This document shows positions 6,882 to 14,056 of a DNA stretch of 64,000 bases, piece by piece (position 1 is the first letter of the stretch; every line of letters starts with the position of its first letter). The notes beneath the pieces are model-generated. The model was not told the DNA's origin, did not search any database, and saw nothing but the letters and a program-made list of their open reading frames with translations. The stretch is taken from contig NZ_BAGL01000069.1 in assembly GCF_000308875.1 (NCBI RefSeq), forward strand, positions 1-64,000. The letters run 5' to 3'. The position numbers were made by a program, and so were the translations under genes. Source of the DNA: Nocardia transvalensis NBRC 15921 (lineage in GTDB: Bacteria > Actinomycetota > Actinomycetes > Mycobacteriales > Mycobacteriaceae).

Positions 6882-8397
6882 CTCTCCTCGCGTCCTGGTC
6901 GTCGGCGGCGGCCTGGTCGGGTTGTCGGCGGCGCTGTTTCTGCAGCGTCAGGGCGTGCCCGCGCTGCTGGTGGAGCGGCGGCGGACCACGTCACCGCAGC
7001 CGAAAGCGCGGCGCATCAACCTCCGCACGATGGAGGTCTTCGGGCAGTTGGGGATCACCGAGCAGGTCCTGGACGCCGCCCGCGGGCTTTCCGAGCATCA
7101 GGCGATGGCGGCCGGGCCGACCCTGGCGCAGGCGCGGCGATTGCCGTTCACCCTGCCGGGCGGAATCCCGCAGTGGGACACCATCACTCCGGCGACGTCC
7201 TGCCTGTGCGCACAGGACACGCTGGAACCGGCCCTGCGCCGCATCGCCGAGGCGCGCGGCTGCGACCTGCGCTTCGGTGTGGAATGCACCGAATTCACCG
7301 AGGACACAACCGGAGTCGAGGCCGTCCTGCGCGCCGCGGACGGCGCCGTCGAGCGCGTCCGCGTGGACTACCTGATCGCCGCCGACGGCGCCGCGAGCCC
7401 GATCCGCGAGCGGCTCGGCATCACGCGCAGCGGGCGGGGCGCCCTCGGCCGCGCGGTCAACGTCTACTTCCGCGCCGATCTCCGAGATCTGGTGCGCGGC
7501 CGCGAATTCAATCTGTGCCAGATCGAGAACGAGTCCGTGCCCGGCGCTTTCGCCTCCGTCGACGGCGCGCTGCGCTGGATCTTCACCACCGCCGCGGATA
7601 TCGATCGCCCCGCCGACGCGTGGCCCGATGCCCTGCGCACCGCGATCGGCGTGCCCGATCTCGAGATCGAACTGCTGAGCGTCCTACCGTGGGAGCCGGG
7701 CATGTTCATCGCCGATCGGTTCCGGGCGGGCCGGGTGTTCCTGGCCGGGGACGCCGCCCATGTCATGCCGCCCTACGCGGCCGCCGGCGCCAACACCGGA
7801 ATCCAGGACGCGCACAATCTCGCCTGGAAACTCGCGCGGACGGTGAACGGCGTCGCCGGGGACGCGCTACTGGACACCTACCACGCCGAACGCCACCCCA
7901 TCGGCTGGTACACCGCCGACCAGTCCAGCGTGCGCACCGCGAACCTGCGCGCGATGAATACCGAATCCACCGACGGCACACCGCTGGCCGATCCGATCGC
8001 CCTGATCCTCGGCACTCGCTATCCGGACGGCGCGCTCATCGACGACGAGAGCCCGCACACGATGGACCGCCTCGATCTGACCGGTCGGCCCGGAACCCGA
8101 GTACCCCACCACGTCCTGCCCGACGGCCGCTCCACGCTGGACCTGGTGGGCACCGAATTCACCCTGCTGGCCGGGCCGGCCGGCGCGGCATGGCACGACC
8201 AGGGCCTGGAGACGCATCGGATGGACGAGACCTTCTGCACGGCGGCCGGTCTCACGCCCTCCGGCGCACTGCTGGTCCGGCCCGACCAGGTCGTCGCCTG
8301 GCGCTCTCCGGAACTTCCGGCCGACCCCGGCGGCGCCCTGCGCGCCGTACTCCACCGCGTCTTGCGCCCCGGGATACCCGCCACCGCAGAGCGCTGA
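6865..8397 (+). CDS. FAD-dependent aromatic monooxygenase (PheA/PgaE/MhpA-like)
   Basis: Group A flavin monooxygenase, expected to hydroxylate an aromatic ring using NAD(P)H and oxygen. The 510-residue protein has the FAD Rossmann loop VLVVGGGLVGLSAALFLQRQG near residues 10-30, the DG motif in LIAADGAASPIRERLG near 175, and the GD motif RVFLAGDAAHVMPPYAAAGANTG near 290. The C-terminal thioredoxin-like domain typical of phenol hydroxylase relatives is present, ending near the stop. It is divergently transcribed from a TetR repressor through a shared operator region. The ATG at 6865 is preferred because the predicted promoter would start transcription there; ATG 6868 is the alternative. The role may be catabolism of, or resistance to, an aromatic antibiotic such as rifampicin or a tetracycline; the substrate is not deducible. 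Confidence 0.88.
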   Translation: MMYDVHSPRVLVVGGGLVGLSAALFLQRQGVPALLVERRRTTSPQPKARRINLRTMEVFGQLGITEQVLDAARGLSEHQAMAAGPTLAQARRLPFTLPGGIPQWDTITPATSCLCAQDTLEPALRRIAEARGCDLRFGVECTEFTEDTTGVEAVLRAADGAVERVRVDYLIAADGAASPIRERLGITRSGRGALGRAVNVYFRADLRDLVRGREFNLCQIENESVPGAFASVDGALRWIFTTAADIDRPADAWPDALRTAIGVPDLEIELLSVLPWEPGMFIADRFRAGRVFLAGDAAHVMPPYAAAGANTGIQDAHNLAWKLARTVNGVAGDALLDTYHAERHPIGWYTADQSSVRTANLRAMNTESTDGTPLADPIALILGTRYPDGALIDDESPHTMDRLDLTGRPGTRVPHHVLPDGRSTLDLVGTEFTLLAGPAGAAWHDQGLETHRMDETFCTAAGLTPSGALLVRPDQVVAWRSPELPADPGGALRAVLHRVLRPGIPATAER

Positions 8398-8415
8398 CGG
8401 CCTTCGCCACCACCA

Positions 8416-8748
8416 TTATTCGAGGTGTGAGCGGATGAACGCACCGATCTCGTCGGTGGCCGCGGCGGCCTCCGGGGTTCCGAGCATCGTGTGATAGACG
8501 TGCGGCAGCCCGTCACCGATCCGCAGCGTCGCGTCGACTCCGGCATCGGCCGCCACCTGCGCGAGCCGTTCCGAATCGCTCAGTAGCAGTTCGGCCGTAC
8601 CCGCGTGGATCAGCAACGGCGGCACACCGTTCCACTTCGCGAACAGCGGCGACAGCAGGACCGCCGCGGCGGGCAGATCCTCTCCGGCGTCGCGCAACGC
8701 CGGCAGCAGCGCCGACACCAGAATTTCGGCGTCTCCTCGTCGTGCGAT
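8416..8748 (-). pseudogene. Remnant of an alpha/beta hydrolase (HSL-type esterase), C-terminal third only
   Basis: About 110 codons encode the end of a hormone-sensitive-lipase-type esterase: ALRDAGEDLPAAAVLLSP, the strand-turn PPLLIHAGTAELLLSDSERLA and the catalytic-histidine region GLPHVYHTML. The frame is closed by an in-frame TGA just upstream, where the GDSAGG nucleophile elbow should be; only a blurred RGDAEILVSALL is left. The oxyanion HGGG motif and the nucleophile serine are missing, so the protein cannot be an active esterase. A GTG at 8718 could start a 100-residue product, but no ribosome-binding site is clear. It is best read as a 5'-truncated pseudogene between two intact genes. 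Confidence 0.75.
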
Positions 8749-8792
8749 TCATCGCACCGAACCGCGCCTCGCCGCGCCGTATTCCGTGCCGG

Positions 8793-9608
8793 TCAGACGA
8801 ACTCGTAGTGGGCGAAGTTGCGGACGGGTTCGAAACCGATCGCCCGGTAGATCTTGTTCGAGGTCGGGTTGGCGATATCGGTGAACAGGCAGACCTCGGA
8901 GCGGTTGTCGCGCAGCAACTTCGCCACGTGGGCGGTGAGGGCGCTGGCGTAGCCGCGGCCGCGGTGCTCGGGAGGGGTGAAGACGGGGCCGATGCGGGTC
9001 CAGCCGAAGGCGCGGGCCTGATGGGCCACCATGCACACCGGTCGGCCCTCGTCCTCCCACAACCACCAGCGGCCCAGCGCGACCCGGGTGCGGATGGCCT
9101 CGGCGCTCATGCCGACACCGGCCTCGCGGCGCATCTGCTCGGACCACAAGACGCACACCTCGATATCGGATTCGGCGGCGCGGCGGGCGAATCCGGACGA
9201 CGCGGGCACGGTCAGCGTGCCGAGCCGGTACAGCCGGCTGGCGACATCCATGCGGAACGTGGTGCCGCACAGCGCGCTCCACTGCTCGGCGAATACCAGG
9301 GCGGTGCCGGGCAAGCCCTCCACTCCGGGCGCGGCGGGAACCCGCTCCGCCAGGACGGCAACCAGTTCCGGGATCGCGGGGTCGGGAACGTCGCCGAGGT
9401 ACACGCTGTGGCCGGAGGTGCACATACCGGCGCCGATCACCGCGCCGTCGATGTGCACCGCCGCGAAAACGGCGGGCCCGTCGGACAATCCGGTGACATA
9501 GCTTTCCACCACGGTGGCGATCACCGTGTTGCGCAGCGGATCCCGCCCCAGGAACTCCGCGGCGCGGCGCTGGAAATCGGCCGCGTCACAGGTCAGTTCG
9601 ATCCTCAT
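8793..9608 (-). CDS. GNAT family N-acetyltransferase
   Basis: The 271-residue protein has an N-terminal domain without recognisable motifs (about residues 1-130) and a C-terminal GNAT domain. The acetyl-CoA loop is PPEHRGRGYASALTAHVAKLL near residues 215-235, followed by the family's LFTDIANPTSNKIYRAIGFEPV. The first domain resembles the acetyltransferase-like N-terminal half found in many actinobacterial double-GNAT proteins. The start at MRIELTCDAADF (ATG 9608) gives a clean domain start; the frame runs further upstream into the next gene. The substrate is unknown. It follows the small membrane protein gene on the same strand, with only about 20 bases between, so the two may be cotranscribed. 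Confidence 0.82.
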   Translation of the reverse strand: MRIELTCDAADFQRRAAEFLGRDPLRNTVIATVVESYVTGLSDGPAVFAAVHIDGAVIGAGMCTSGHSVYLGDVPDPAIPELVAVLAERVPAAPGVEGLPGTALVFAEQWSALCGTTFRMDVASRLYRLGTLTVPASSGFARRAAESDIEVCVLWSEQMRREAGVGMSAEAIRTRVALGRWWLWEDEGRPVCMVAHQARAFGWTRIGPVFTPPEHRGRGYASALTAHVAKLLRDNRSEVCLFTDIANPTSNKIYRAIGFEPVRNFAHYEFV

Positions 9609-9628
9609 ACCCGCCCAGGGTAGGCGGG

Positions 9629-9874
9629 TTACCCGCTGCTGTCCGCGCGTAGTTTGAGCAACACCAGACCCGCGGTGAAAGCCAGAATCAGCCCCGCGAC
9701 GGTGATCTCCACGCGCAGTCCCGCGATGCCGAGCACCGCTCCGGTCACCCCGCCGATGAATATCAGCCATGCCGCCACACGGGCGACGATCGCCCAGGCG
9801 GTGCGCCCGAATTCGGTTGCCTCCGAATCGGTCCGCGACACCGCGCGCTGCGGGGATGTCGAGTACGCTCCCAT
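9629..9874 (-). CDS. Small membrane protein, two predicted TM helices
   Basis: An 81-residue protein with a polar N-terminal ~30 residues (MGAYSTSPQRAVSRTDSEATEF) and two hydrophobic segments, IVARVAAWLIFIGGVTGAVLGIAGL and VEITVAGLILAFTAGLVLLKL, separated by a short polar loop. A GAGGAG lies six bases before the ATG at 9874 and supports that start over the longer frame. I do not recognise the family; small two-helix proteins of this kind are common and uncharacterised in actinobacteria. It is probably cotranscribed with the acetyltransferase gene downstream. Confidence 0.7.
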   Translation of the reverse strand: MGAYSTSPQRAVSRTDSEATEFGRTAWAIVARVAAWLIFIGGVTGAVLGIAGLRVEITVAGLILAFTAGLVLLKLRADSSG

Positions 9875-10110
9875 CACCACTCCTCGATGACGCCCGCCGA
9901 TTCGCGAAATCCGCTGTCTACCGGCAAACTTCAGGCGTCTCACGTGTAACTTTGCTCACACGGTAGTTCCCCGTTGCCGAAACGTCACCCGACACGAGGG
10001 CGCGACACGCCGAAGTAACCGATTCGATATGTGGATCACGGTGGTTTGAGATGCGTCTCCGGTATCTTGCCGACCGAACGGCCCGTCTGGCCCGACGGCC
10101 ACGCCTTGGT

Positions 10111-10129
10111 TAAGGTGAGGCGCACCCGA
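10111..10129 (+). promoter_or_regulatory. Possible IdeR/DtxR iron box
   Basis: The 19-base sequence TAAGGTGAGGCGCACCCGA matches the mycobacterial IdeR consensus as I remember it (TTAGGTTAGGCTAACCTAA) at 13 of 19 positions, including the GG/CC core. It lies 24 bases upstream of the ATG at 10153. The match is moderate, and in GC-rich DNA such matches arise by chance. Confidence 0.3.
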
Positions 10130-10152
10130 AACGTACTAGGAGCGGCGCACCC

Positions 10153-10659
10153 ATGGAGAACAGGGCGGGTTCGGGGGGACGCGCGGGCGAGGACATCCCG
10201 CGCCGCTTGAACGGCCGAGTGGCCGGACCGGCGATGGCCGCGGGGGCGGTCTCGCTCGGGCTTGTGCTCATCGGCTCGTGCGGTCTCGGCCAGCACGACG
10301 TCTACGTCTCGCCGCCACCGCTGAACGCGGATCTGCAGTCGGCGCCCACCGGCGGCGGGCACAGCACCAGCCGCTCGTCGGGCACGACCGCGCCGGCGGT
10401 ATTCATTCCGCCCTCCCCCACCTGGCGGGTCGCGATCAATCCCCCGGCGCCGCGCCGCACGATATCCGGCTTCCCCAGTGCCTCACCGACATCCGGGCCA
10501 GTGCCCCATCCGGCGCCGGGCGAGGTCACCCACGGCACCGACACCGAGGAGTCCGAACAACCCGCGTCGACAACCGTCCGGACGACCACCACCCGCCCGA
10601 CGACGAGGCCGGCCCCCACCACCCGGCAGGAACCGACCTCGAACGACGAGGATCACTGA
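10153..10659 (+). CDS. Membrane-anchored or lipoprotein-like Pro/Thr-rich protein
   Basis: The 168-residue protein has a polar, basic N terminus, a single hydrophobic stretch near residues 23-42 ending LVLIGSCGLGQ, and a long low-complexity tail rich in Pro, Thr and Ser (for example TTVRTTTTRPTTRPAP). The IGSC could be a lipobox with lipidated Cys43, though the N region is long for a lipoprotein; otherwise the stretch is a simple signal anchor. The tail is typical of extracytoplasmic linkers in actinobacteria. No catalytic domain is seen. AGGAG ten bases before the ATG supports the start. A possible iron box lies upstream. Confidence 0.65.
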   Translation: MENRAGSGGRAGEDIPRRLNGRVAGPAMAAGAVSLGLVLIGSCGLGQHDVYVSPPPLNADLQSAPTGGGHSTSRSSGTTAPAVFIPPSPTWRVAINPPAPRRTISGFPSASPTSGPVPHPAPGEVTHGTDTEESEQPASTTVRTTTTRPTTRPAPTTRQEPTSNDEDH

Positions 10660-10663
10660 GGGG

Positions 10664-11791
10664 TTACAGCTCCACCAGCCCGTAATCGCCTACCCGGTCG
10701 GCGAGTACCCGCAGGTGGTCGAGTCCGCCGCCGAGGGTGCGTTCGACGGCCGTCAGCCGTGCCGTGTAGTGGCTGACCGGGTACTCGGTGGTGATGCCGA
10801 TCCCGCCGTGCATCTGGACGGCCTCTTGGCCGATGTGCCGGGCGGCGCCGCTCACCTGCAGCCGGGCGCGGGAGGCCAGGGCCGGATCGACGTCGCCGTC
10901 GGACAGGGCCGCGGTCAGGTACAGGCTCATACTGCGGGCCAGTTCCAGCGAGACGTACATCGTCGCCGCGCGGTGGGTCAGGGCCTGGAATTTGGCCAGC
11001 GGGACGCCGAACTGCTTGCGGGTCTTCAGGTATTCGGTGGTCAGCCGCAGCGATTCGGCCATCGCGCCCACCGATTCCGCGCACAGGCTCGCCTGCGCCG
11101 CGCTGGTCTCCGCTGCGATCTCCGCCGTGCGATCGGTCGCGTCGCCGAGCGATTCGGCCGGGGCCGAGGCGAATTCGACCTGCGCGCCGCGGCGTTCGTC
11201 GAACGTCCGGTACGGCGTGCGGGTCACGCCCTCGGCCGTGGCGTCCACCAGGAACAGGCCCACGCCGCCGTCCGGCAGGACCGCGCTGACCACCAACTGG
11301 TCGGCGCAATCGCCGTGCGGGACAGGGTTCTTGACGCCCGTCAGGCGGTAGCCGTCGCCGTCGGCCTGGGCCCGCGTCGCCACCTCCGTCGCCGGCCACC
11401 GGGAGCCGGGTTCGTCGTGCGCGAAGGCCAGCAGGACGCCACCCGACACGACCTCCGCCAGCACCCGCTGCCGCTGCTCCTCGGTGCCGGCGCGGGCGAT
11501 CAGGCCGCCCGGCAGCAGCACCGCGTCCAGCAGCGGCTCCGGCGCCAGGCGGCGGCCGATCTCCTCCATGACCACCATGGTCTCCACCGGCCCGGCGCCC
11601 ACGCCGCCGTCCTCCTCGCGGAAACTCAGCCCCAGCACGCCCAGTTCGGCCAGCTGCGACCACACCTCGCGGCTCCAGCCGAGATCGGTCTCGAAGACCT
11701 TCAGCCTGGTCTCCGGGTCGTAGGCGCGAGCCAGCAGATCGCGCACGGTGTCGCGCAGCAGGACCTGTTCATCGGTGAGTTCGAAATCCAT
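10664..11791 (-). CDS. Acyl-CoA dehydrogenase, subunit of a likely heteromeric pair
   Basis: FAD flavoprotein expected to introduce the alpha-beta double bond in an acyl-CoA. The 375-residue protein has the N-terminal helical domain (MDFELTDEQVLLRDTVRDLL), a middle beta domain and the C-terminal helical domain with QFGVPLAKFQALTHRAATM and MHGGIGITTEYPVSHY. It begins nine bases after the stop of a second acyl-CoA dehydrogenase gene. In mycobacteria such adjacent, unequal pairs (FadE26/27, FadE28/29) form alpha2-beta2 enzymes for steroid side chains and other bulky acyl-CoAs. This member looks like the non-catalytic partner type, judging by its short C terminus. A steroid substrate is only a possibility. 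Confidence 0.85.
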   Translation of the reverse strand: MDFELTDEQVLLRDTVRDLLARAYDPETRLKVFETDLGWSREVWSQLAELGVLGLSFREEDGGVGAGPVETMVVMEEIGRRLAPEPLLDAVLLPGGLIARAGTEEQRQRVLAEVVSGGVLLAFAHDEPGSRWPATEVATRAQADGDGYRLTGVKNPVPHGDCADQLVVSAVLPDGGVGLFLVDATAEGVTRTPYRTFDERRGAQVEFASAPAESLGDATDRTAEIAAETSAAQASLCAESVGAMAESLRLTTEYLKTRKQFGVPLAKFQALTHRAATMYVSLELARSMSLYLTAALSDGDVDPALASRARLQVSGAARHIGQEAVQMHGGIGITTEYPVSHYTARLTAVERTLGGGLDHLRVLADRVGDYGLVEL

Positions 11792-11800
11792 GTCGGCGCC

Positions 11801-12973
11801 TCACAGTCCGAGGATGGTGGAGGCGATGATGGTGCGCTGCACCTCGCTCGATCCTCCGTAGATGGTGGTCTTGCGGTAGTTCAGGTAGCTGGGGCCCGTG
11901 CGCTGGGCCCAGTCCGGGGAGCCGATGTTCTCGGCGCCCACCGGCAGCGCGTCCGGGCCGGCGACGTCGAGCAGCAGTTCGGTCGCGGCCTGCTGCAGCT
12001 CCGTACCGCGCAGTTTCAGCACCGAGGAGGCCGGATTCGGCTTGCCCTCACTGGAATTGGCGACCACCCGCAGCAGCGTCAGCTCCAGCGCCAGCAGCTC
12101 GTTCTCCAGCTCCGCCACCCGGGCCGCGAACATCGGATCCGACAGCAGCGTGCCGCCCGCGACCTTCGTCCGCTCCGCGTACTGCTTGGCCACGGCGAGC
12201 CGGACCTTGGTGCGGCCGACGCCGGTGATGCCGGTGCGCTCGTTGCCGAGAAGGAATTTGGCGTAGGTCCAGCCCATGTTCTCCTCGCCGACGAGCTGGT
12301 CGGCGGGGACCCGCACGTTCTCGAAGAAGACCTCGTTGACCTCGTGATGGCCGTCGATCAGCTTGATCGGCCGGACGGTGACGCCGGGAGTGTTGACATC
12401 GAAGAGCAGCAGCGAGATGCCGGCCTGCTTCTTGGGCGCGTTCGGGTCGGTGCGGACCAGGCAGAAGATCCAGTCGGCGTACTGCGCCAGGGTGGTCCAG
12501 ATCTTCTGGCCGTTGACGATGTAGCTGTCGCCGTCGCGCACCGCGGTGGTGCGCAGCGAGGCCAGATCGGAGCCGGCGTCGGGCTCGGAGAAGCCCTGGC
12601 ACCACCAGATGTCGAGGGCCGCGGTCGGCGGCAGGAAGCGCTCCTTCAGCTCCTGCGAACCGAATTGGGCGATCACGGGGCCGATCATGTTGGCGTTGAA
12701 CGTCAGCGGCTCGGGCACGCAGGCGAGCTGGAGTTCGTCCTCCCAGATGTGCCGCTGGATCGGGGTCCAGTCCTTGCCACCCCAGGCGACCGGCCAGTTC
12801 GGCGTCGCCAGACCGTGCTCGTGCAGGATCTTGTGTGAGGTGACGATGTCGTCGCGGGTCAGCTCGCGCCCGTATTCGACCTTCTCGCGAATCTCCGCGG
12901 GGATCTCGGTCCGGTAGAACCGGCGCAGTTCGTCCCGGAAGGCCACCTCATCGGGTGACAGGGCAAGTTTCAT
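11801..12973 (-). CDS. Acyl-CoA dehydrogenase, first gene of the pair
   Basis: The 390-residue protein starts MKLALSPDEVAFRDELRRF and has the middle-domain flavin-contacting segment WWCQGFSEPDAGSDLASLRT, then VNGQKIWTT and the C-terminal KTTIYGGSSEVQRTIIASTIL. Instead of the usual YEG the last motif reads YGG, so the catalytic base must lie elsewhere. In the mycobacterial heteromeric dehydrogenases it is a glutamate of the central helices, which fits LLGNERTG here. A GGGAG tract before the ATG at 12973 supports that start over a GTG-type start further upstream. It is the promoter-proximal gene of a two-gene operon with the dehydrogenase at 10664-11791. Confidence 0.87.
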   Translation of the reverse strand: MKLALSPDEVAFRDELRRFYRTEIPAEIREKVEYGRELTRDDIVTSHKILHEHGLATPNWPVAWGGKDWTPIQRHIWEDELQLACVPEPLTFNANMIGPVIAQFGSQELKERFLPPTAALDIWWCQGFSEPDAGSDLASLRTTAVRDGDSYIVNGQKIWTTLAQYADWIFCLVRTDPNAPKKQAGISLLLFDVNTPGVTVRPIKLIDGHHEVNEVFFENVRVPADQLVGEENMGWTYAKFLLGNERTGITGVGRTKVRLAVAKQYAERTKVAGGTLLSDPMFAARVAELENELLALELTLLRVVANSSEGKPNPASSVLKLRGTELQQAATELLLDVAGPDALPVGAENIGSPDWAQRTGPSYLNYRKTTIYGGSSEVQRTIIASTILGL

Positions 12974-13159
12974 GGGCGTCTCCCACCGTGTTCGGATGTC
13001 CGGCATCAAACCTACCCTTCGGTAATCGGGCGGAGGCCACCCGACCGGCCGGGAACTGGTACGTTGCTGCGGATAGGCCGCGCGCGTCCCGGTGGGGCCT
13101 CGTGCTTCCGGGATGCTCCCCCGTCGACGGCCCGGAGTTCACGACAAGGAGCACCACGA

Positions 13160-13903
13160 GTGAACGGCAAGACCTTCGCGCGCCTGGCCACGGCCGCGGC
13201 CGCCTGTGGACTGACCGCGGCGGCGACGCTCGGCAGCGCCACCGCCGATCCCGCCGCCACGCCGGTCGACGCCGGTATCGAGCAGCTCACCGCCACCGCG
13301 GGCAACGACCCCGCGGCTCGGGAGGCGGTCGGTTCGCTGGCGAATACGGCCCACCTGATCAGCGCGGCCAAGCTCGACCACATCGCGGGCGGCTTCACGC
13401 CGTTCATGTACCAGGCGCCGACCTTCGGCTGCGGCACCAACTTCCCGGTCTCGCTGACCGCGGTCGCCGGGGCCGCCGGGGTGCCCGGTCCGGATCGCGG
13501 CATCGCGGGCGAGTACGCCACCGTGCGCTTCCAGGCCACGCCGAACATGTGGGGCTACCCGACCGACTCCGGTCTCACGGTGGCCTGGCTCAACACCGGC
13601 AACGGCCGCAGCGGCGTCGCGACGCTCGACGAGCGCACCGAGACGGGAACGCCCAGCCTCACCAAGACGGTCGCCAGCGGCCCGGGCACCATCATCGCCA
13701 CCATGTGGGGCACGATCGGCTACCCCGGCGCCACCTGCGTCATGACCCCCACGGTCGGCGTGATCACGGTCTACCCCAACCCCCTGACCGACCCCTACGC
13801 CCCCAGGCCGGAAACGCCCCGCCCGGGCCAGTCGAATCCGTCGGCCCCGGGCGCAGCCTCCACCGAAACCCCGCTGACCGCTCCGGACGCCCCCGCCAAC
13901 TGA
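13160..13903 (+). CDS. Secreted protein, function unknown
   Basis: The 247-residue protein has a Sec signal peptide: VNGKTFARLATAAAACGLTAAATLGSATADPAA, with likely cleavage after ATA near residue 29. The mature part contains a compact domain with two cysteines (FGCGTNFPV and GATCVMTP) that could form one disulfide, and a Pro-rich tail (PETPRPGQSNPSAPG). I recognise the general type, secreted proteins of Nocardia and Mycobacterium, but no function. The GTG start at 13160 lies eight bases after AAGGAG; the longer upstream frame would hide the signal peptide. It lies between the dehydrogenase operon (divergent) and the DEAD-box helicase gene (convergent). Confidence 0.78.
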   Translation: MNGKTFARLATAAAACGLTAAATLGSATADPAATPVDAGIEQLTATAGNDPAAREAVGSLANTAHLISAAKLDHIAGGFTPFMYQAPTFGCGTNFPVSLTAVAGAAGVPGPDRGIAGEYATVRFQATPNMWGYPTDSGLTVAWLNTGNGRSGVATLDERTETGTPSLTKTVASGPGTIIATMWGTIGYPGATCVMTPTVGVITVYPNPLTDPYAPRPETPRPGQSNPSAPGAASTETPLTAPDAPAN

Positions 13904-13948
13904 CGGCAGGCACCCAACCGCGGGCCCACCTCCAACCGCAGGCCCCCC

Positions 13949-14017
13949 TTTTCCGGCACGCTTTTGGCCGGAATCCACGTCACCGTGCGGGATTCCGGCC
14001 AAAAGCGTGCCGGAAAA
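13949..14017. repeat. REP-like palindrome, head-to-head dimer
   Basis: Two 28-base arms (13949-13976 and 13990-14017) are perfect reverse complements around a 13-base loop. Each arm is itself a small stem-loop of the same REP-like family: TTCCGGC, a nine-base loop (ACGCTTTTG), GCCGGAA. It lies between the stops of two convergent genes, so it could serve as a bidirectional terminator. There is no clear U tract. Confidence 0.85.
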
Positions 14018-14056
14018 AGGGGGTGGTGGAAAGGGGGGGTGGGCGGAATGCCCGCC

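Noticed and set aside
10478..12838. A 786-codon forward frame across the acyl-CoA dehydrogenase pair
   Set aside because: Both genes are on the minus strand with clear domains; the forward frame has no motif and its composition is typical of a reverse shadow.
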